The translations under genes were made by a program, and so were the position numbers. Positions 11,304 through 22,065 of a stretch of DNA of 64,000 nucleotides are shown in pieces. The notes under the pieces were generated by a model that had not been told where the DNA came from, ran no database searches, and worked only from the letters and a program-made list of their open reading frames with translations. Position 1 is the first letter of the stretch. Each line of letters starts with the position of its first letter. The DNA is from Charina bottae (lineage: Eukaryota; Chordata; Lepidosauria; Squamata; Charinaidae): contig JALMGJ010000005.1 of the NCBI GenBank assembly GCA_023362775.1, positions 62,997,463 to 63,061,462 of the forward strand, given 5' to 3'.

Positions 11304-11748
11304 TTACATATCACACATTTCCAAACTATTATTAGAAAGACTAAAGGTGGCTGTGTTCTGCCTTTGTTTCCTTCCACTGCTACTATGTAATTCCATAGAC
11401 GATTTCCTTGATGGAATTACCATGGAGGGAAAGACTATAGTGGAACCCCTACACCCTTTAAATCTGATATAGTTGTGCTGATCTAAATCATGTCACTTGT
11501 ACCAGCTTTTAGAAAAAGACATGGAATGTTCCAATCTCTATCTCTGCACCATATGCAATTTTTCTCACAATTCCTGGAACTTGCTGACAAGGGAATGTGT
11601 TGATCCTTTCTTCATGATGCAGCCTTGCTTTCAGTGGGTGACACAAGTACAGGTATATTCCCAGTACTGTGGGATGGTGGGTTGTCAAAAAAGTCAAGGT
11701 AGTAGCTGCAACCATATGATCAAAACCCTGTCCCTTTTTTTACATGTG
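11304..11748. other. NPS intron, nothing recognised
   Basis: Unique-looking intronic sequence between two mobile elements. Confidence 0.4.
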
Positions 11749-11759
11749 TTGTGCATGGT

Positions 11760-12103
11760 AAGGTAAAGGTAAAGGTTCCCCCCGCACATTTGTGCAGTCG
11801 TGTCTGACTCTAGGGGCCGGTGCTCATCTCCGTTTGTTAGCCGAAGAGCCAGCGTTGTCCGAAGACGCTTCCATGGTCATGTGGCCGGCATGACGCATGC
11901 GGAAAGCTATTACCTTCCCACTGAAGTGGTACCTATTAATCTACTTGCATTTGCATGCTTTCGAATTGCTAGGTTGGCAAGAGCTGGAGCTAGTGCGGGA
12001 GCTCACTCCGTCATGCAGGGCTAGGGATTCGAACCTCCGAACTTGCGATCTTCCGATCGACAAGCCTGGCGTCTTACCTGCTGAGCCACCACACCCCTTT
12101 ACA
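11760..12103 (-). mobile_element. Sauria-type tRNA SINE with Bov-B-like 3' end
   Basis: Full-length SINE on the minus strand between perfect 11-bp target duplications TTGTGCATGGT (11749-11759 and 12104-12114). On the minus strand the head carries an RNA polymerase III A box (GTGGTGGCTCAGCAGG) and B box (GGTTCGAATCCC, complement of 12024-12035). The 3' end, AGAGTCAGACACGACTG, resembles the Bov-B 3' end, which would let Bov-B reverse transcriptase mobilise it, and it finishes in ACCTTTACCTTTACC repeats. This arrangement is diagnostic for squamate Sauria SINEs. Confidence 0.92.
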
Positions 12104-12114
12104 TTGTGCATGGT

Positions 12115-13041
12115 GCCACAAGGCATATTTAAATGTAATTTTAAAGCAGGAAGATTGGAGGTCATGTGCATGAATTTTTAAGTATAGTTGCCATTTAGCA
12201 CAATACAAATATTGCAACGGGTTTTCATGTGTAATGTAGCCAGTAACAAACAGAGCAATGAATCTTTGTTTATTAGGCCTAGTCCTCATGCAGCAGATAC
12301 CGTTTATCTGGAACACAGTGTGTTTCTTTGGATACAGAGTGAAATAATTATCCTTGAATGAAAAGAAATCATCACTAAAAAGCAGAAATATTATTCAGGA
12401 TGATCATAAATACTTTGGAACTTCCAGTTAGAACGTATTTTTTATGATAATTAAGTTTTGCCTGTTTCTTCATTTCCCATTACTATAAAATTTAATCTGG
12501 TGTTCTTTACTTTCTCCCAGGCATGTATACTATTATAACAAAATAGTTCCTTGAGGGAGGTTGATCACTCATTTTATAAAGAATCTAATTACACACGCAA
12601 TGATGATAGAGTTTTGCATTGCTGCTTTCTGCTATATATTTTCGTCCTTTGAGATGAGCTCATGTTTAAGGCATGACATCACAGAAAAAAAGGCTCATAA
12701 CTCAAATGTTACAGAAAATGGTTTGTATGTAAAAGTCCCAGATTTAATCCTTAGCATCTCCTAGAGGTACAGGGAAAAGCTCCTTTATCTGAAGGCTAAG
12801 GTAGAAGTGATGTTAACTGCATGTTGGGAAAATATCAATGACATATTGACATGTGTATGAAAAAGAATCAGGATCAGGATCACAGCAAATGGTGTTCCTG
12901 TAAAAATAAGCTTTAAGAGTAAAATATAAGACAATTGCCCAAATGGCAATGGAATATAAGATATATAAGAGTTTTCCCACTAAAGTAAAAAAATTAAAAA
13001 GGGCATAGGCAAAAGGAGAATGTAGTGCAGTCTCCCACTTT
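12115..13041. other. NPS intron, nothing recognised
   Basis: AT-rich intronic sequence with no recognised element. Confidence 0.4.
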
Positions 13042-13049
13042 CTCTAAAC

Positions 13050-13180
13050 TAGAGCTACCACATCACGCCTACAAAAATGTAGATAATCCCTACACTGGAG
13101 AAAAGACAGGCAGCAAATATTAGTGATTTGCTGCCGTTTGGTGGTGTTTTGCAGCCCAGGGATAGTAGCTGTTGGCCCTA
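13050..13180. mobile_element. Palindromic MITE with 8-bp target duplication (type copy)
   Basis: 131 bp flanked by perfect CTCTAAAC direct repeats (13042-13049 and 13181-13188), a duplication length typical of hAT transposons. The left terminus reads TAGAGCTACCACATC and the right terminus, read inward on the minus strand, TAGGGCCAACAGCTAC. Both arms continue into a CTGCAAAA-like block. The centre is a hairpin, GGCAGCAAAT against ATTTGCTGCC at about 13109-13135. The same architecture recurs at 4345, 20695, 40597 and 54030. There is no coding capacity, so it would have been moved in trans. I do not recognise a published family name. Confidence 0.75.
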
Positions 13181-13188
13181 CTCTAAAC

Positions 13189-13744
13189 AATAAAGAAATT
13201 ATTTCATAAAGGAAGAAACAAGCAATTAGTTGGAGACAATTTCCTTATGCAATATCCTAGCTGACAGACTAGTAATAAAATAGAAAACAATGTCTAGACA
13301 CATGGAAATGACGATGCTCAAATGTTACACCAAGCTAGAGCATTTACAAAACAACAAAAGTATTTTTCTTGAGAGTTCAAAATAGGACATTTAGAAAATA
13401 AAATGAAGGGCAAACTCCTGCTAAGCATCCAATGTTTCTGTGTATATACTGTATGCTGATTTCATGATACTATCTTAAAATCTAATTACTAGGATGAAAG
13501 GTTGCATGTTCCCAACTGAATTGGGCTTGTGATGGATTTCATCTTCCCAGGTGGGGAATCTCTCACAAACATGCACAATCAGAAGTCTGTCATTTCCAGA
13601 ACAACTTCCAAATTCCTTTGGGCTAATCATGGGGAAATAGTTTTAAAATGGGGTCTTCCAAGAATTATTTTGAGATAGACCATAACTCAGCATAATTCGT
13701 TATACTTGAAAAGAAACTCATTTGTTTCATCTTACGGAAATTTA
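13189..13744. other. NPS intron, nothing recognised
   Basis: No element or motif recognised. Confidence 0.4.
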
Positions 13745-14345
13745 TTGATTTAATTAATTCAATTTGGGCAGCTCACAATACACAAGACAATATAATAAGA
13801 AGCAACAAACAACAAAACCAAACTAGAACAGAAGAGAAAGAAAAAAGAGCAAGCAAACTCAGCAGATACCTCCAAACATTCCACCATCTCACATCCAGCA
13901 GAAGGCGCTCCAGCCAACCTAGGCCTAAGGCCTGGGGAAAAAGCCAGGTCTTTATGGCCCTCCAGAATGCCAACAGGGCAGGCATTTCCTGGGTCCTGAT
14001 AGATGACATTGTTTAACTGAAGGAACCCGGAATGTGCTAACCCTGTCAGCTCAAACTGACCAGGCAGACACCATGGGAGATAAATGGTCCCTCAAATAAC
14101 TAGGCCCTATGACATGTAGGACTTTATAAGTCATAACCAGCACCTTGAATGGCACCCAAAAGCAAACTGGCAACCAGTGTGGCTTGCGGAGCAGAGGTGT
14201 CACATGGGTATACCAAGGCATTCTCATCACTGCATGCACTGCTGCATTCTGGACCAATTGAAGCTTCTGGATGGTCTTCAAGGGCAGCCTCATGTTGAGC
14301 ACATTGCAATAGTAGAGCCCTGAGGTTACTAGGGCATGAGTGACT
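13745..14345 (-). mobile_element. L2/CR1-like LINE, C-terminal reverse transcriptase region
   Basis: On the minus strand, 14302-14051 encodes LPLKTIQKLQLVQNAAV, then HVTPLLRKPHWLPVCFWVPF and KVLVMTYKVLHVIGPSYLRD, the same C-terminal block as the copy at 10440. A second frame (14009-13773) continues towards the 3' end and the element fades into AT-rich tail sequence near 13745. The start codon-like Met is not a real start; the copy is 5' truncated. Confidence 0.85.
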
Positions 14346-15595
14346 GTTTAAGGTTAACTCCAGGTTATAAAAAAAATTGAGAACTGAAATGGAAATAAAA
14401 CAAATTTATAAATGTAGAAGAAATTTAAATATTATATTTTAATTAATAAAATGTATTGGCTATTCACATGAATCCACTAATACAACTTTTGTATGATAAT
14501 TAAACTATACTTAAAATCTTCTGTTTGTTTGGAAAAAATATCTTTTTTTTTTGCCAGCACATGAACTCATGATCAAACAAATTTCTTTCCAGATCTCCTT
14601 GTGAAAATTAGAAGCATTAAATGCATTTATGATCTTGTTCTTCCCATACACTCCAGTACTTTTAAACAATGTGACTGTAAATTACTTATAAACCTGTACC
14701 TGTAGAGATCCAGAATTATTTGCATTACTCATCTTCTGCCTGCTATGAATCACTGAAAGCAAAGTTAAGGCGTTTGACCAAAACGCCTCAGGAATGGAGA
14801 ACCCATGAATATGCTATAGGCATGAGAACTTAAATTTTAATTCTTAAGTTCAAAGCTATCTTCACTGCTACAACAGAGTTTAACACATCCTAATCTCTAA
14901 CCACGATGAGTACAACTATCCCAGTTGTTTGCACAGCACGGAAGGTACTTGGGTGGCCATGTGTCCTGTTTGATGGAGGATATTCCTTTACTTAGTCTCC
15001 CGTTTGAGAAATTGCCGGGTCCAGCATCTATTTAAACATAAAGAATGATAAGAAGGGGAGACAAGGGTCTTGGAGTTGTCTTTCAGGAGCACTTGGGCAA
15101 CAGGCTGGGCAGACCCAGATTTACTTGATCTTGATCTTCCTCATGATAAAATATATTGAATTTCTAACTAAATGATAGAGGCCAATTGAGAAAGATTTTC
15201 TGTGCATAAGAAGTTGTCCTATGCAACCAGAGGCTCCTCAGAGTGGTGGTGACAAAAACAGCCTTGCATCGTTGTGATGCAAGCTCCATCCTTTTTATAT
15301 GCATGTTGTGATATCACATGCATGTACAAAAGCAACAGAGCTTGCCTCATCACAATAGTGCATCACTGCTTTTGTCCAAATTTTGACAATAGAAAAAGTG
15401 TTGGCTGCTTCTGTATGCAAAATATACCTTCTCTTTTATCCTTTTTTCCTGTGGGGAGGGAACTGTGTACATCAATCTGTTTGTACAATATATGTTTCAG
15501 GGTTGCATTGTAAATATTCTGGTCAGTGTCAGCATTTCTTGGGCAACTCTTGAGTACAAACAGTCTGTTTCCTGGATCCCCATTAAATAATGAAA
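14346..15595. other. NPS intron, nothing recognised
   Basis: No element recognised. Confidence 0.4.
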
Positions 15596-15611
15596 CTGTT
15601 AGGCAGGGTGT

Positions 15612-15733
15612 CTATGAAGGTTCTCAGTCATCCAGGTGGAATTGTCTGTAGCTTGAATCATGTCAACTGGATTTCTATTTTCTCAGTGGAAACGTTTCGC
15701 TCCTTATCCAAGGAGCTTCTTCAGACAGACACC
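15612..15733 (-). mobile_element. Penelope-like short insertion with hammerhead-like core
   Basis: Minus-strand homologue of the copy at 2523-2659 over about 110 bp. It is bounded by perfect 16-bp direct repeats CTGTTAGGCAGGGTGT (15596-15611 and 15734-15749). On the minus strand it shows CTGAAGA (complement of 15718-15724), the same perfect helix-II stem with a GGAT loop, and GAAAC (complement of 15694-15698). The two copies share the segment from CTGAAGA to TTCATAG and differ upstream of it, so the family may have a variable 5' boundary. Confidence 0.65.
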
Positions 15734-15745
15734 CTGTTAGGCAGG

Positions 15746-15749
<4 letters not shown>

Positions 15750-15829
<80 letters not shown>
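15750..15829. repeat. Microsatellite (TG)n(AG)n
   Basis: TG repeats switch to AG repeats at about 15783. It abuts the right target duplication of the Penelope-like insertion. Confidence 0.95.
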
Positions 15830-15831
<2 letters not shown>

Positions 15832-16324
15832 CTAGTTTTTGAATCATCTGGGAAGTTGTACAGCAAGTATGCAAATGATACATATATCCTGAGCTTTCTG
15901 AGATCCCAAAGACAGAGTGGGAGAAGCCTCACAAAAGGGACCCGATCTGTATTCGCAAGTTGCAGCTATGTGAAGCTGTTCTTCTTGGCAAGAAGGAGAT
16001 GATTGCTAGATTATTACTCCCATTTCCTACCCCTCCCCAAAAAATTTTCAAGGAAAGCCAAACCACAGAGTATCGTTTGCTTACTAAGAAAATTGTTTGC
16101 CTTTTAGGGCAACATCTGCAGTAAAAGTAGCCTTTCCAGAAAAACTGTGCTAGCATGGTCAGACCTTAAAACCCAACACGCTGTACCCCTACTCTAGCGG
16201 TAATACAAATTCATCCACACCTTTTACAGCCTAAATAGGTTTATGTGTGCCTATGCATGTGGGTATGGCTGTCCTACACATATAAATTGGTAACTTATTT
16301 TCTCATCTTTTTTTTAATCTTCAG
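15830..16324 (+). other. NPS intron, 3' end
   Basis: Ends in a pyrimidine-rich tract (CTCATCTTTTTTTTAATCTTCAG) broken into ideal acceptor form at 16324. No mobile element recognised. Confidence 0.5.
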
Positions 16325-16537
16325 AGGAATAATCCCCTTTATATGAATTGCCAGCTGCTCGGGAGATCTGATTGCCTCCTCCTGCTGCTGCTGAATGGCT
16401 GCCTAGCCAAGATGGATGGGTCTGAAGAACTAGCATTGTTCAAGTCCCTTCTGGAGAAGTCTGATATTAAAAGATCCTTTCGAAATGGGGTTGGATCAGG
16501 CATTAAGAAAACATCCTTTCGTAGAGCCAAGTCATAA
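16325..16537 (+). CDS. NPS: Neuropeptide S precursor, last coding exon (mature peptide)
   Basis: Encodes the rest of the propeptide and the active peptide. The frame enters in phase 0 and ends at TAA 16535-16537. [16 protein letters not shown] and [11 protein letters not shown] match the human propeptide pattern (GKSDYFLILLNSC, ELAFLKPILEK). A dibasic Lys-Arg at 16469-16474 precedes the mature peptide [20 protein letters not shown] (16475-16534), which differs from human SFRNGVGTGMKKTSFQRAKS at three positions. The receptor-activating N-terminus SFRNGVG is unchanged, and the stop follows directly, as in mammals. Two acceptors are possible: 16324 (strong pyrimidine tract, 102-residue precursor) or 16354 (92 residues, ungapped against the 89-residue human precursor). 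Both keep the frame and leave the mature peptide unchanged. Confidence 0.95.
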   Translation, partial: RNNPLYMNCQLLGRSDCLLLLLLNGCLAKMDGSEELALFKSLLEKSDIKRSFRNGVGSGIKKTSFRRAKS

Positions 16538-17640
16538 ACAAGTGCCTAAAGAAATACTCACAAAGCAGAATCTATAAAGTTAAACTGGATGTGCTTAAAA
16601 TTGTTTGTAGTGCATGGATGAATCCAATAAAACAAATGTATCAGTTTGTTCATAATGAAAGCAGATGTTTACTTGAAATGGTGCAAGCCAAACGAAGCAA
16701 ATGTGGTCATTCAAAACAGGCATTTCTTTCTAAGTTAGAATATCATATCATTTTGCATTTATATAAAAGTGGTTTTCAGCTTAACTCCACCTGTGACAGA
16801 TTTTATCTTTACCCCAAAATTGAGGCCTTTAGGATCTCAAGATGAGATAAACTCTATTTGATCCTCTAATTTCATTCCTACAACAGTCCTGTGAAGTTGG
16901 TTGTACTGAGAGATACTGTAGGGACTTACAGTGAACTTTTATTATTGCCAAGCTGAACATATTCAGGTTTCCTCCAGTTCTAGTCCAACCCCCTAACTGC
17001 TCTCACATAAATGGATCTATATGGGACAGAAAATACGAAGTGAAGGAAATGGGTTTCAGAAAACTAGGTTTTCTATAGTAATATGGAAGAAAGTGTTTTT
17101 GGACCATTCAGTTAAAACATTGATTCACATAGTAGATGTCTCCTCAAAAGTATTTCATGAAACTTAGGAATTTTAACAAATAAGCTTTGTTTTTTATTTA
17201 CAAACCTATGACTGTGCTAGAATAGAAATGATTCTATTTTTCTCTATAGGTCTTTTAAAAAATTTTTGCAGTATAAAAATAGACCTGGTTAGCTGTAAAG
17301 TCTATAAACATTGCAGATTTTGTCAACAAGAAAAGGTCATCTGCTGAAATACATTATTCGTGTGACTTTTACCTTGTGGCCATTTCCTTAGAGAAGTGAT
17401 ATAACAAACTTAGTATGTTTGCATAGAGATTTTATGAAGGCATTTATTTGATGTGGCACATTTTGATGCAAAGAAAATCATTATATGGAATAATACAAGA
17501 CTTATTTTAAGTGTCAAAAAAAGGAAATTTTATTGGTAAAACATGTGTAAACTGAAGAATAACATTCATTTGTTTTAACTACAATGAAAGAATCAGTATA
17601 ATCAATAAGTGTTTTATATGAATAAAGATTGTGTACATGT
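16538..17640 (+). other. Probable NPS 3' UTR
   Basis: About 1.1 kb without any recognised mobile element, unlike most of the window, running from the NPS stop to a poly(A) signal at 17621. An earlier AATAAA at 16626-16631 could give a short 3' UTR. Confidence 0.5.
17621..17626 (+). terminator. Candidate NPS polyadenylation signal
   Basis: AATAAA followed within 10-25 bases by a GT-rich stretch (GTGTACATGTTTCTGG), the usual downstream element. The alternative AATAAA at 16626 has a weaker downstream context. Confidence 0.5.
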
Positions 17641-19394
17641 TTCTGGACATTTTTTGGATTTTTTTTTTGTGGCAAAACAAAAAGCACCGAAGTTTGTAGA
17701 TTTCTGATGCACTTGGAGTCAGTATGACAAAATAATGCAGAGTTTTCTGTAGAAAATTTTGACTAGCAATGCCTCTGGTGGTTTATGCTAAACTAGAAAT
17801 ATATACAAAATATATACTAAAGCATTGTTGTTTTCTAATCTGAGTCTTTCAGGGTTTAGACAACTAGTGATCTGAGAGAACTGTCCGCTGGTGGCTTATA
17901 TCAGCGCCTTCCTCATCTGGTCCAAATGTGTTGGAAGAAAAGTCACACTGGCTGCCTGAGATTAGCGTTTGTCTCTTCACGTGATTCATTATAATTTATG
18001 GATTCATATTCACCATCACAAAGAGCTGTTTTTACCATCCTGGGACAATGGAATTGTTTTCCACCTATATTTATCCATTTTGGGCTAGAATTGAGGTTTC
18101 AAAGGACAGGTTAACTTTATTTGCCAGTAATGCCCCTTTTTGGTCTGTGTGAAAGCGAGTTAGGCAAATAAGGCTGAGGCACGTGCGTGAGAGATCAATT
18201 CAAAGTTATAAGCTTAATGGTCAGCCTAAGAATAAATAAATAAATTCCCAGGCCAGGGCAGCATGTAACCAAGACTTGTTAAAGCCCATAAATAGGAGAT
18301 TGCTGATCTTTCCCCAACTTCTTTTAACATCAGAACACATCTGTTCCATCTAGATGTGTTCTTTTTGAGAGGCAGCTTTCCCAAACATTCCCTTATTTTG
18401 TGGGTTTGGGAGCACAGACTGAGGGATATTAGTAGACTGCATTCCTTGTTTCCCATTTATACCAACTGAGTTCATGTTGGCAGTCAGTGCTATTTTGCTG
18501 CCATTTGAAATCTGTGTTGCAGTTCTTTTATAGAGTACCTCTAGCAAAGCCATCTCTCTTCCAAAGGCATCAGGCAGTCCTGTTTATTTTATAGAAAACA
18601 TAAACTGTTCCACTTGGGTTATATTCTACAACTTCATGCTGGGCATGACAGAACTTGGCAGGTCATGGATATTGCATCCAACCTATGGCACCTCTGCACT
18701 GTCAAGTTGCCTCGTTGTGAGTATGGGCCAGGAATGCAGGATGTTATCTTCTTCTCACCCCCGGACCACTGCCGGTGTGACCTCTGCCTGTGTCTGAGTT
18801 GAAAGTAGTCTTTTATGTTTCGTGCCAGCTCAAGCATTGCTGTCCCATGTGCCTGCTACACTTTACTTCTTTCTGGTTTGATTGGCTACCCCACCAAAGC
18901 AGGAAACCTTCTCACCTCCTTTTTCCAGCTTTTCCTCCAGAAGATCTGCTGTTGCTCGATCACATGGCCTTCTCCCTGGTTCAAACCCGGCAGAAACTTT
19001 TCTTAAAACTATGTTTTTCCTTTGCTGAGCTCCCTGCTTTTCCTTTGGGTCTTTTCTGTTTTTAAATAAGTATGTTAATGCGCTTCTTCAGCCCCTTGAG
19101 ATAGAAGGGTTTCATGCCCATTTTTTTCTGCCAGGTCTCAAGTCATGGATATTCTGCCCATCAACCAATTACTGTAACCACTCTACCACTGAGAAAGACT
19201 TGTAACAGAAGCAACAGTGGATGCCCTTGAGGAAAAGCTGGGAGGAAATGCAAGAAAGGAATTTGCATTTTAAGCCTGGCTGTTGGGCCATCATATATGT
19301 GCATTTTGATGTTTTAATTTGGATACATAAAATTAAGTTGAATGTATACATATAATTTAATATAATTTAGTATGTCTGTGTCTTTCTATGTTAT
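17641..19394. other. Intergenic, nothing recognised
   Basis: Several short frames of 60-90 codons near 18226-19065 do not resemble known proteins. No repeat family was recognised. Confidence 0.4.
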
Positions 19395-19567
19395 ATATAA
19401 TGATATTGTATATATTATATAGTAATATAGTAATATAGTAATATAGTAATATAGTAATATAGTAATATAATAATATAATAATATAATAATATAATAATAT
19501 AATAATATAATAATATAATAATATAATAATATAATAATATAATTGTGTGTGTGTGTGTGTGTGTGTA
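19395..19567. repeat. Compound microsatellite (AGTAATAT)n(AATATAAT)n(TG)n
   Basis: Two closely related 8-bp units (one G-to-A change apart) occupy about 130 bp and end in a TG dinucleotide tract (about 19543-19567). The pattern suggests expansion of a variant unit within the array. Confidence 0.92.
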
Positions 19568-20338
19568 GGTAATTGGAAATGGAAAGTTGGGAGACAGAAG
19601 CAGAGCAATATGGCAGCCATCAATCCAGAATCTTTTGCATGCTTCTGCCAAAGCATCTCTAAATAATAATACATAATTAAATAATTAGATAATCTCTAAA
19701 GAATGACACCAAAGGGAATTAACATTTAATCTTGAATTCCAGGAAGACAAAAGCAGATTGTGAGCTCCATGTGACAGGCAGGATCCAAAAGCAAGAAATT
19801 AAAATATATACATGTGAACAAATTAGTAATTTGACCCTCAAGGTAGCTCAGAACCTGAGAGTGAGATTTATACTGGTCATCCAGTCTGTCACATCTAGCA
19901 CTATTTGTGATCCTTAACATGTATCTGTCCAAAAGAATGCTCCAAATAGCCATCTGCAGGAACCAATTTGCCAGTGAGATTCTCCTCCATTAAATCAGCC
20001 TTAATGAACTGCATTTCAGTGGTACAATCTACAATGACTGTTACTAGGCTGCTCATTTTGGCCTTGGCTTTAGCTATGCTGTATCTTCTGGCAAAGCGGA
20101 TCTTATTAATTCACTTGGTGGTAAGAGCAATACAGTCACAAGCTATTTTGCTGCCTATCCTCTGAACTACCACCAGGTTCCACTGTATTATATTCATGTT
20201 CAGAATTATGACATTGTTTATGTTGTGCTAGACAGCGGTGTACCAATAAGCTTGTGAAATCAGTAACATAATTAGGAATTGACAGGAAATTGTCTACCGA
20301 ATGACATAGAGACAACTGAAGTGAGAGGAAATATCTCC
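19568..20338. other. Intergenic, nothing recognised
   Basis: No element recognised. Confidence 0.4.
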
Positions 20339-20405
20339 TTCCTTCCTTCCTTCCTTCCTTCCTTCCTTCCTTCCTTCCTTCCTTCCTTCCTTCCTTCCTT
20401 CCTTC

Positions 20406-20445
<40 letters not shown>

Positions 20446-20530
20446 TTCCTCTCTCCTTTTTTCCTTCCCTTCCCTTCCCTTCCCTTCCCTTCCCTTCCCT
20501 TCCCTTCCCTTCCCTTCCCTTCCCTTCCCT
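20339..20530. repeat. 190-bp homopyrimidine microsatellite with three unit types
   Basis: (CCTT)n to about 20406, (TTTC)n to about 20442, then (TTCCC)n to about 20530, almost uninterrupted pyrimidine on the + strand. Reading frames on both strands across this tract are artefacts. Confidence 0.97.
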
Positions 20531-20694
20531 CCTCCTTTTTCACCTGCATTTGTCTTTTAGTAAGAAGCATGTCTTCTCTGCTTATCACGTACTAGTTACT
20601 ATGGCTGTGCAAGCTTCGAAAATCATTCAGAAAACACTTCAGACCTCACACAAGCACATCCATTGTTCATTAAAGCAGCCCTGTCTTTTTCCTC

Positions 20695-20765
20695 GGGCTA
20701 CCATATCTAGGCTGCAAAATGTAGATGACAGCAAAGAGATACAGAAAACTCTAGATCGTTGTTAC
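20695..20765. mobile_element. Palindromic MITE, partial
   Basis: GGGCTACCATATCTAGGCTG, then a GCAAAA block, GATGACAGCAAAGAGAT and ATCGTTGTTACCA. The left arm and decayed central hairpin follow the family at 13050-13180; the right arm is not recognisable. Confidence 0.55.
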
Positions 20766-20954
20766 CAAGAGAGAGTAGTAGTACTTTATGACAGTAATTG
20801 AGCAGCTCAAAAAACAAACAATTTTTTGAGACAGCAAGTAAAAACCATAGTCAAACCCAATAGTCATAAAACTGGTGTGGTCAAGGTATTACATATTTTA
20901 CATATAGTAAAACAAACCTTACCCATGTTACCCATGTTAGCAAAAATAAACCTG

Positions 20955-21345
20955 ATGCAGAATTTGGGGGTCCCCCTGGACTCATGGCTCTTGCTTGAAG
21001 AGCAGGTGGCAGTTGTGCTTTGGAGGGTCCTTCACAAGTTCATCTTGTGTACCAATTGTGCACATTTCTGGACCAGGAGGCCCTACTTACAATCACTCAC
21101 GTCTGGATTACTGCAATGTGCTCTACACAGGGCTGCTCTTGAAAACCACTTGGAGGCTATAGCTGGTCCAGAATGCAGCAGAGTGAGTAGTTACAGGTGC
21201 ACTTTGTTGGTCAACCTTGTTTTATTATTGATATGTTTTATTATTCAACAACACATTTCTTGGTTTTATAGTTTTTTTTTAATCAGTGGATGCCACTGAG
21301 TCTCATGTTGATTGGGCAGCTATATAAATTGATAAACAAATGGTA
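20955..21345 (+). mobile_element. L2/CR1-like LINE fragment
   Basis: Decayed and frame-shifted, but homologous blocks remain: GGGGGTCCCCCTGGACTCAT and the sequence around TGGATTACTGCAATGTGCTC (the LDYCN motif). The 3' half is deleted to a short remnant near GGGCAGCTATATAAATTGAT. Confidence 0.75.
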
Positions 21346-22057
21346 GCCCTACTTTTATAGGTTTCCATAGCAACTTAAAACAATGACTCTGGGGTAAGGC
21401 TTATTTTCAGACTTGTGCCCAAATGAATAGCAAAGTGGCACTGGGTTTGCATAAGGTCCAAAGCACTTTTCCCAAATTATTTTTGAAGTAGACTCAGTCC
21501 TACTAGATGCACTGCATCATTCTCTTTCATCCTGCATTATTGAATCTGAAGTAACTGAGCTCACAAATTTTATATTTATAATCATTGTTGACATCCAACA
21601 GGCTCCAGCCATTTTTTGAATTGCCCAGTCTAAAGGAAAAATGCGCCAAAGTCATTTTATCTATCCCTACATCAAAAGCTATGCTGCTCGCTGGAAATGC
21701 CGGGTGTTGCAGTCCCAGCACATCTGGAGGGTGCCTGTTTGGGGAAAGCTCCCCCTTCCTTCTTCTGGGAACAGAGGAGGAACTACAGGCTATAAATCCA
21801 AGAAGGAAGGAGAATATATTCCCCTCCTTATTGACCAGATAATAGTTGTGCTCTACCTACTTTTTCCTCTGACATATTATTTGCAGCCCAACAAATTTTA
21901 TGTACCATTTCATAAAGTTATTTTAATCTAAGCTCATCCCCAACCCTCTTCCTGGATTTGGATCCATTTGCATCTATCTGAACCTTAATGTCTCCCCTCT
22001 CCTTATTTTGTATCAGCCACACTCTTCCTGCTGCTCCTCCTGTGCCCTTCACAGTCT
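21346..22057. other. Intergenic, nothing recognised
   Basis: Frames at 21585-21842 and 21641-21931 overlap each other and show no family resemblance. Confidence 0.4.
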
Positions 22058-22065
22058 CTCTATAG

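Noticed and set aside
12024..12093. tRNA gene (intact A and B boxes on the minus strand)
   Set aside because: The boxes belong to the head of a Sauria SINE with target duplications; there is no tRNA cloverleaf 3' half or CCA-side stem.
20136..20588. 150-codon Lys/Arg/Glu/Gly-rich frame on the minus strand
   Set aside because: Translation of the 20339-20530 microsatellite.
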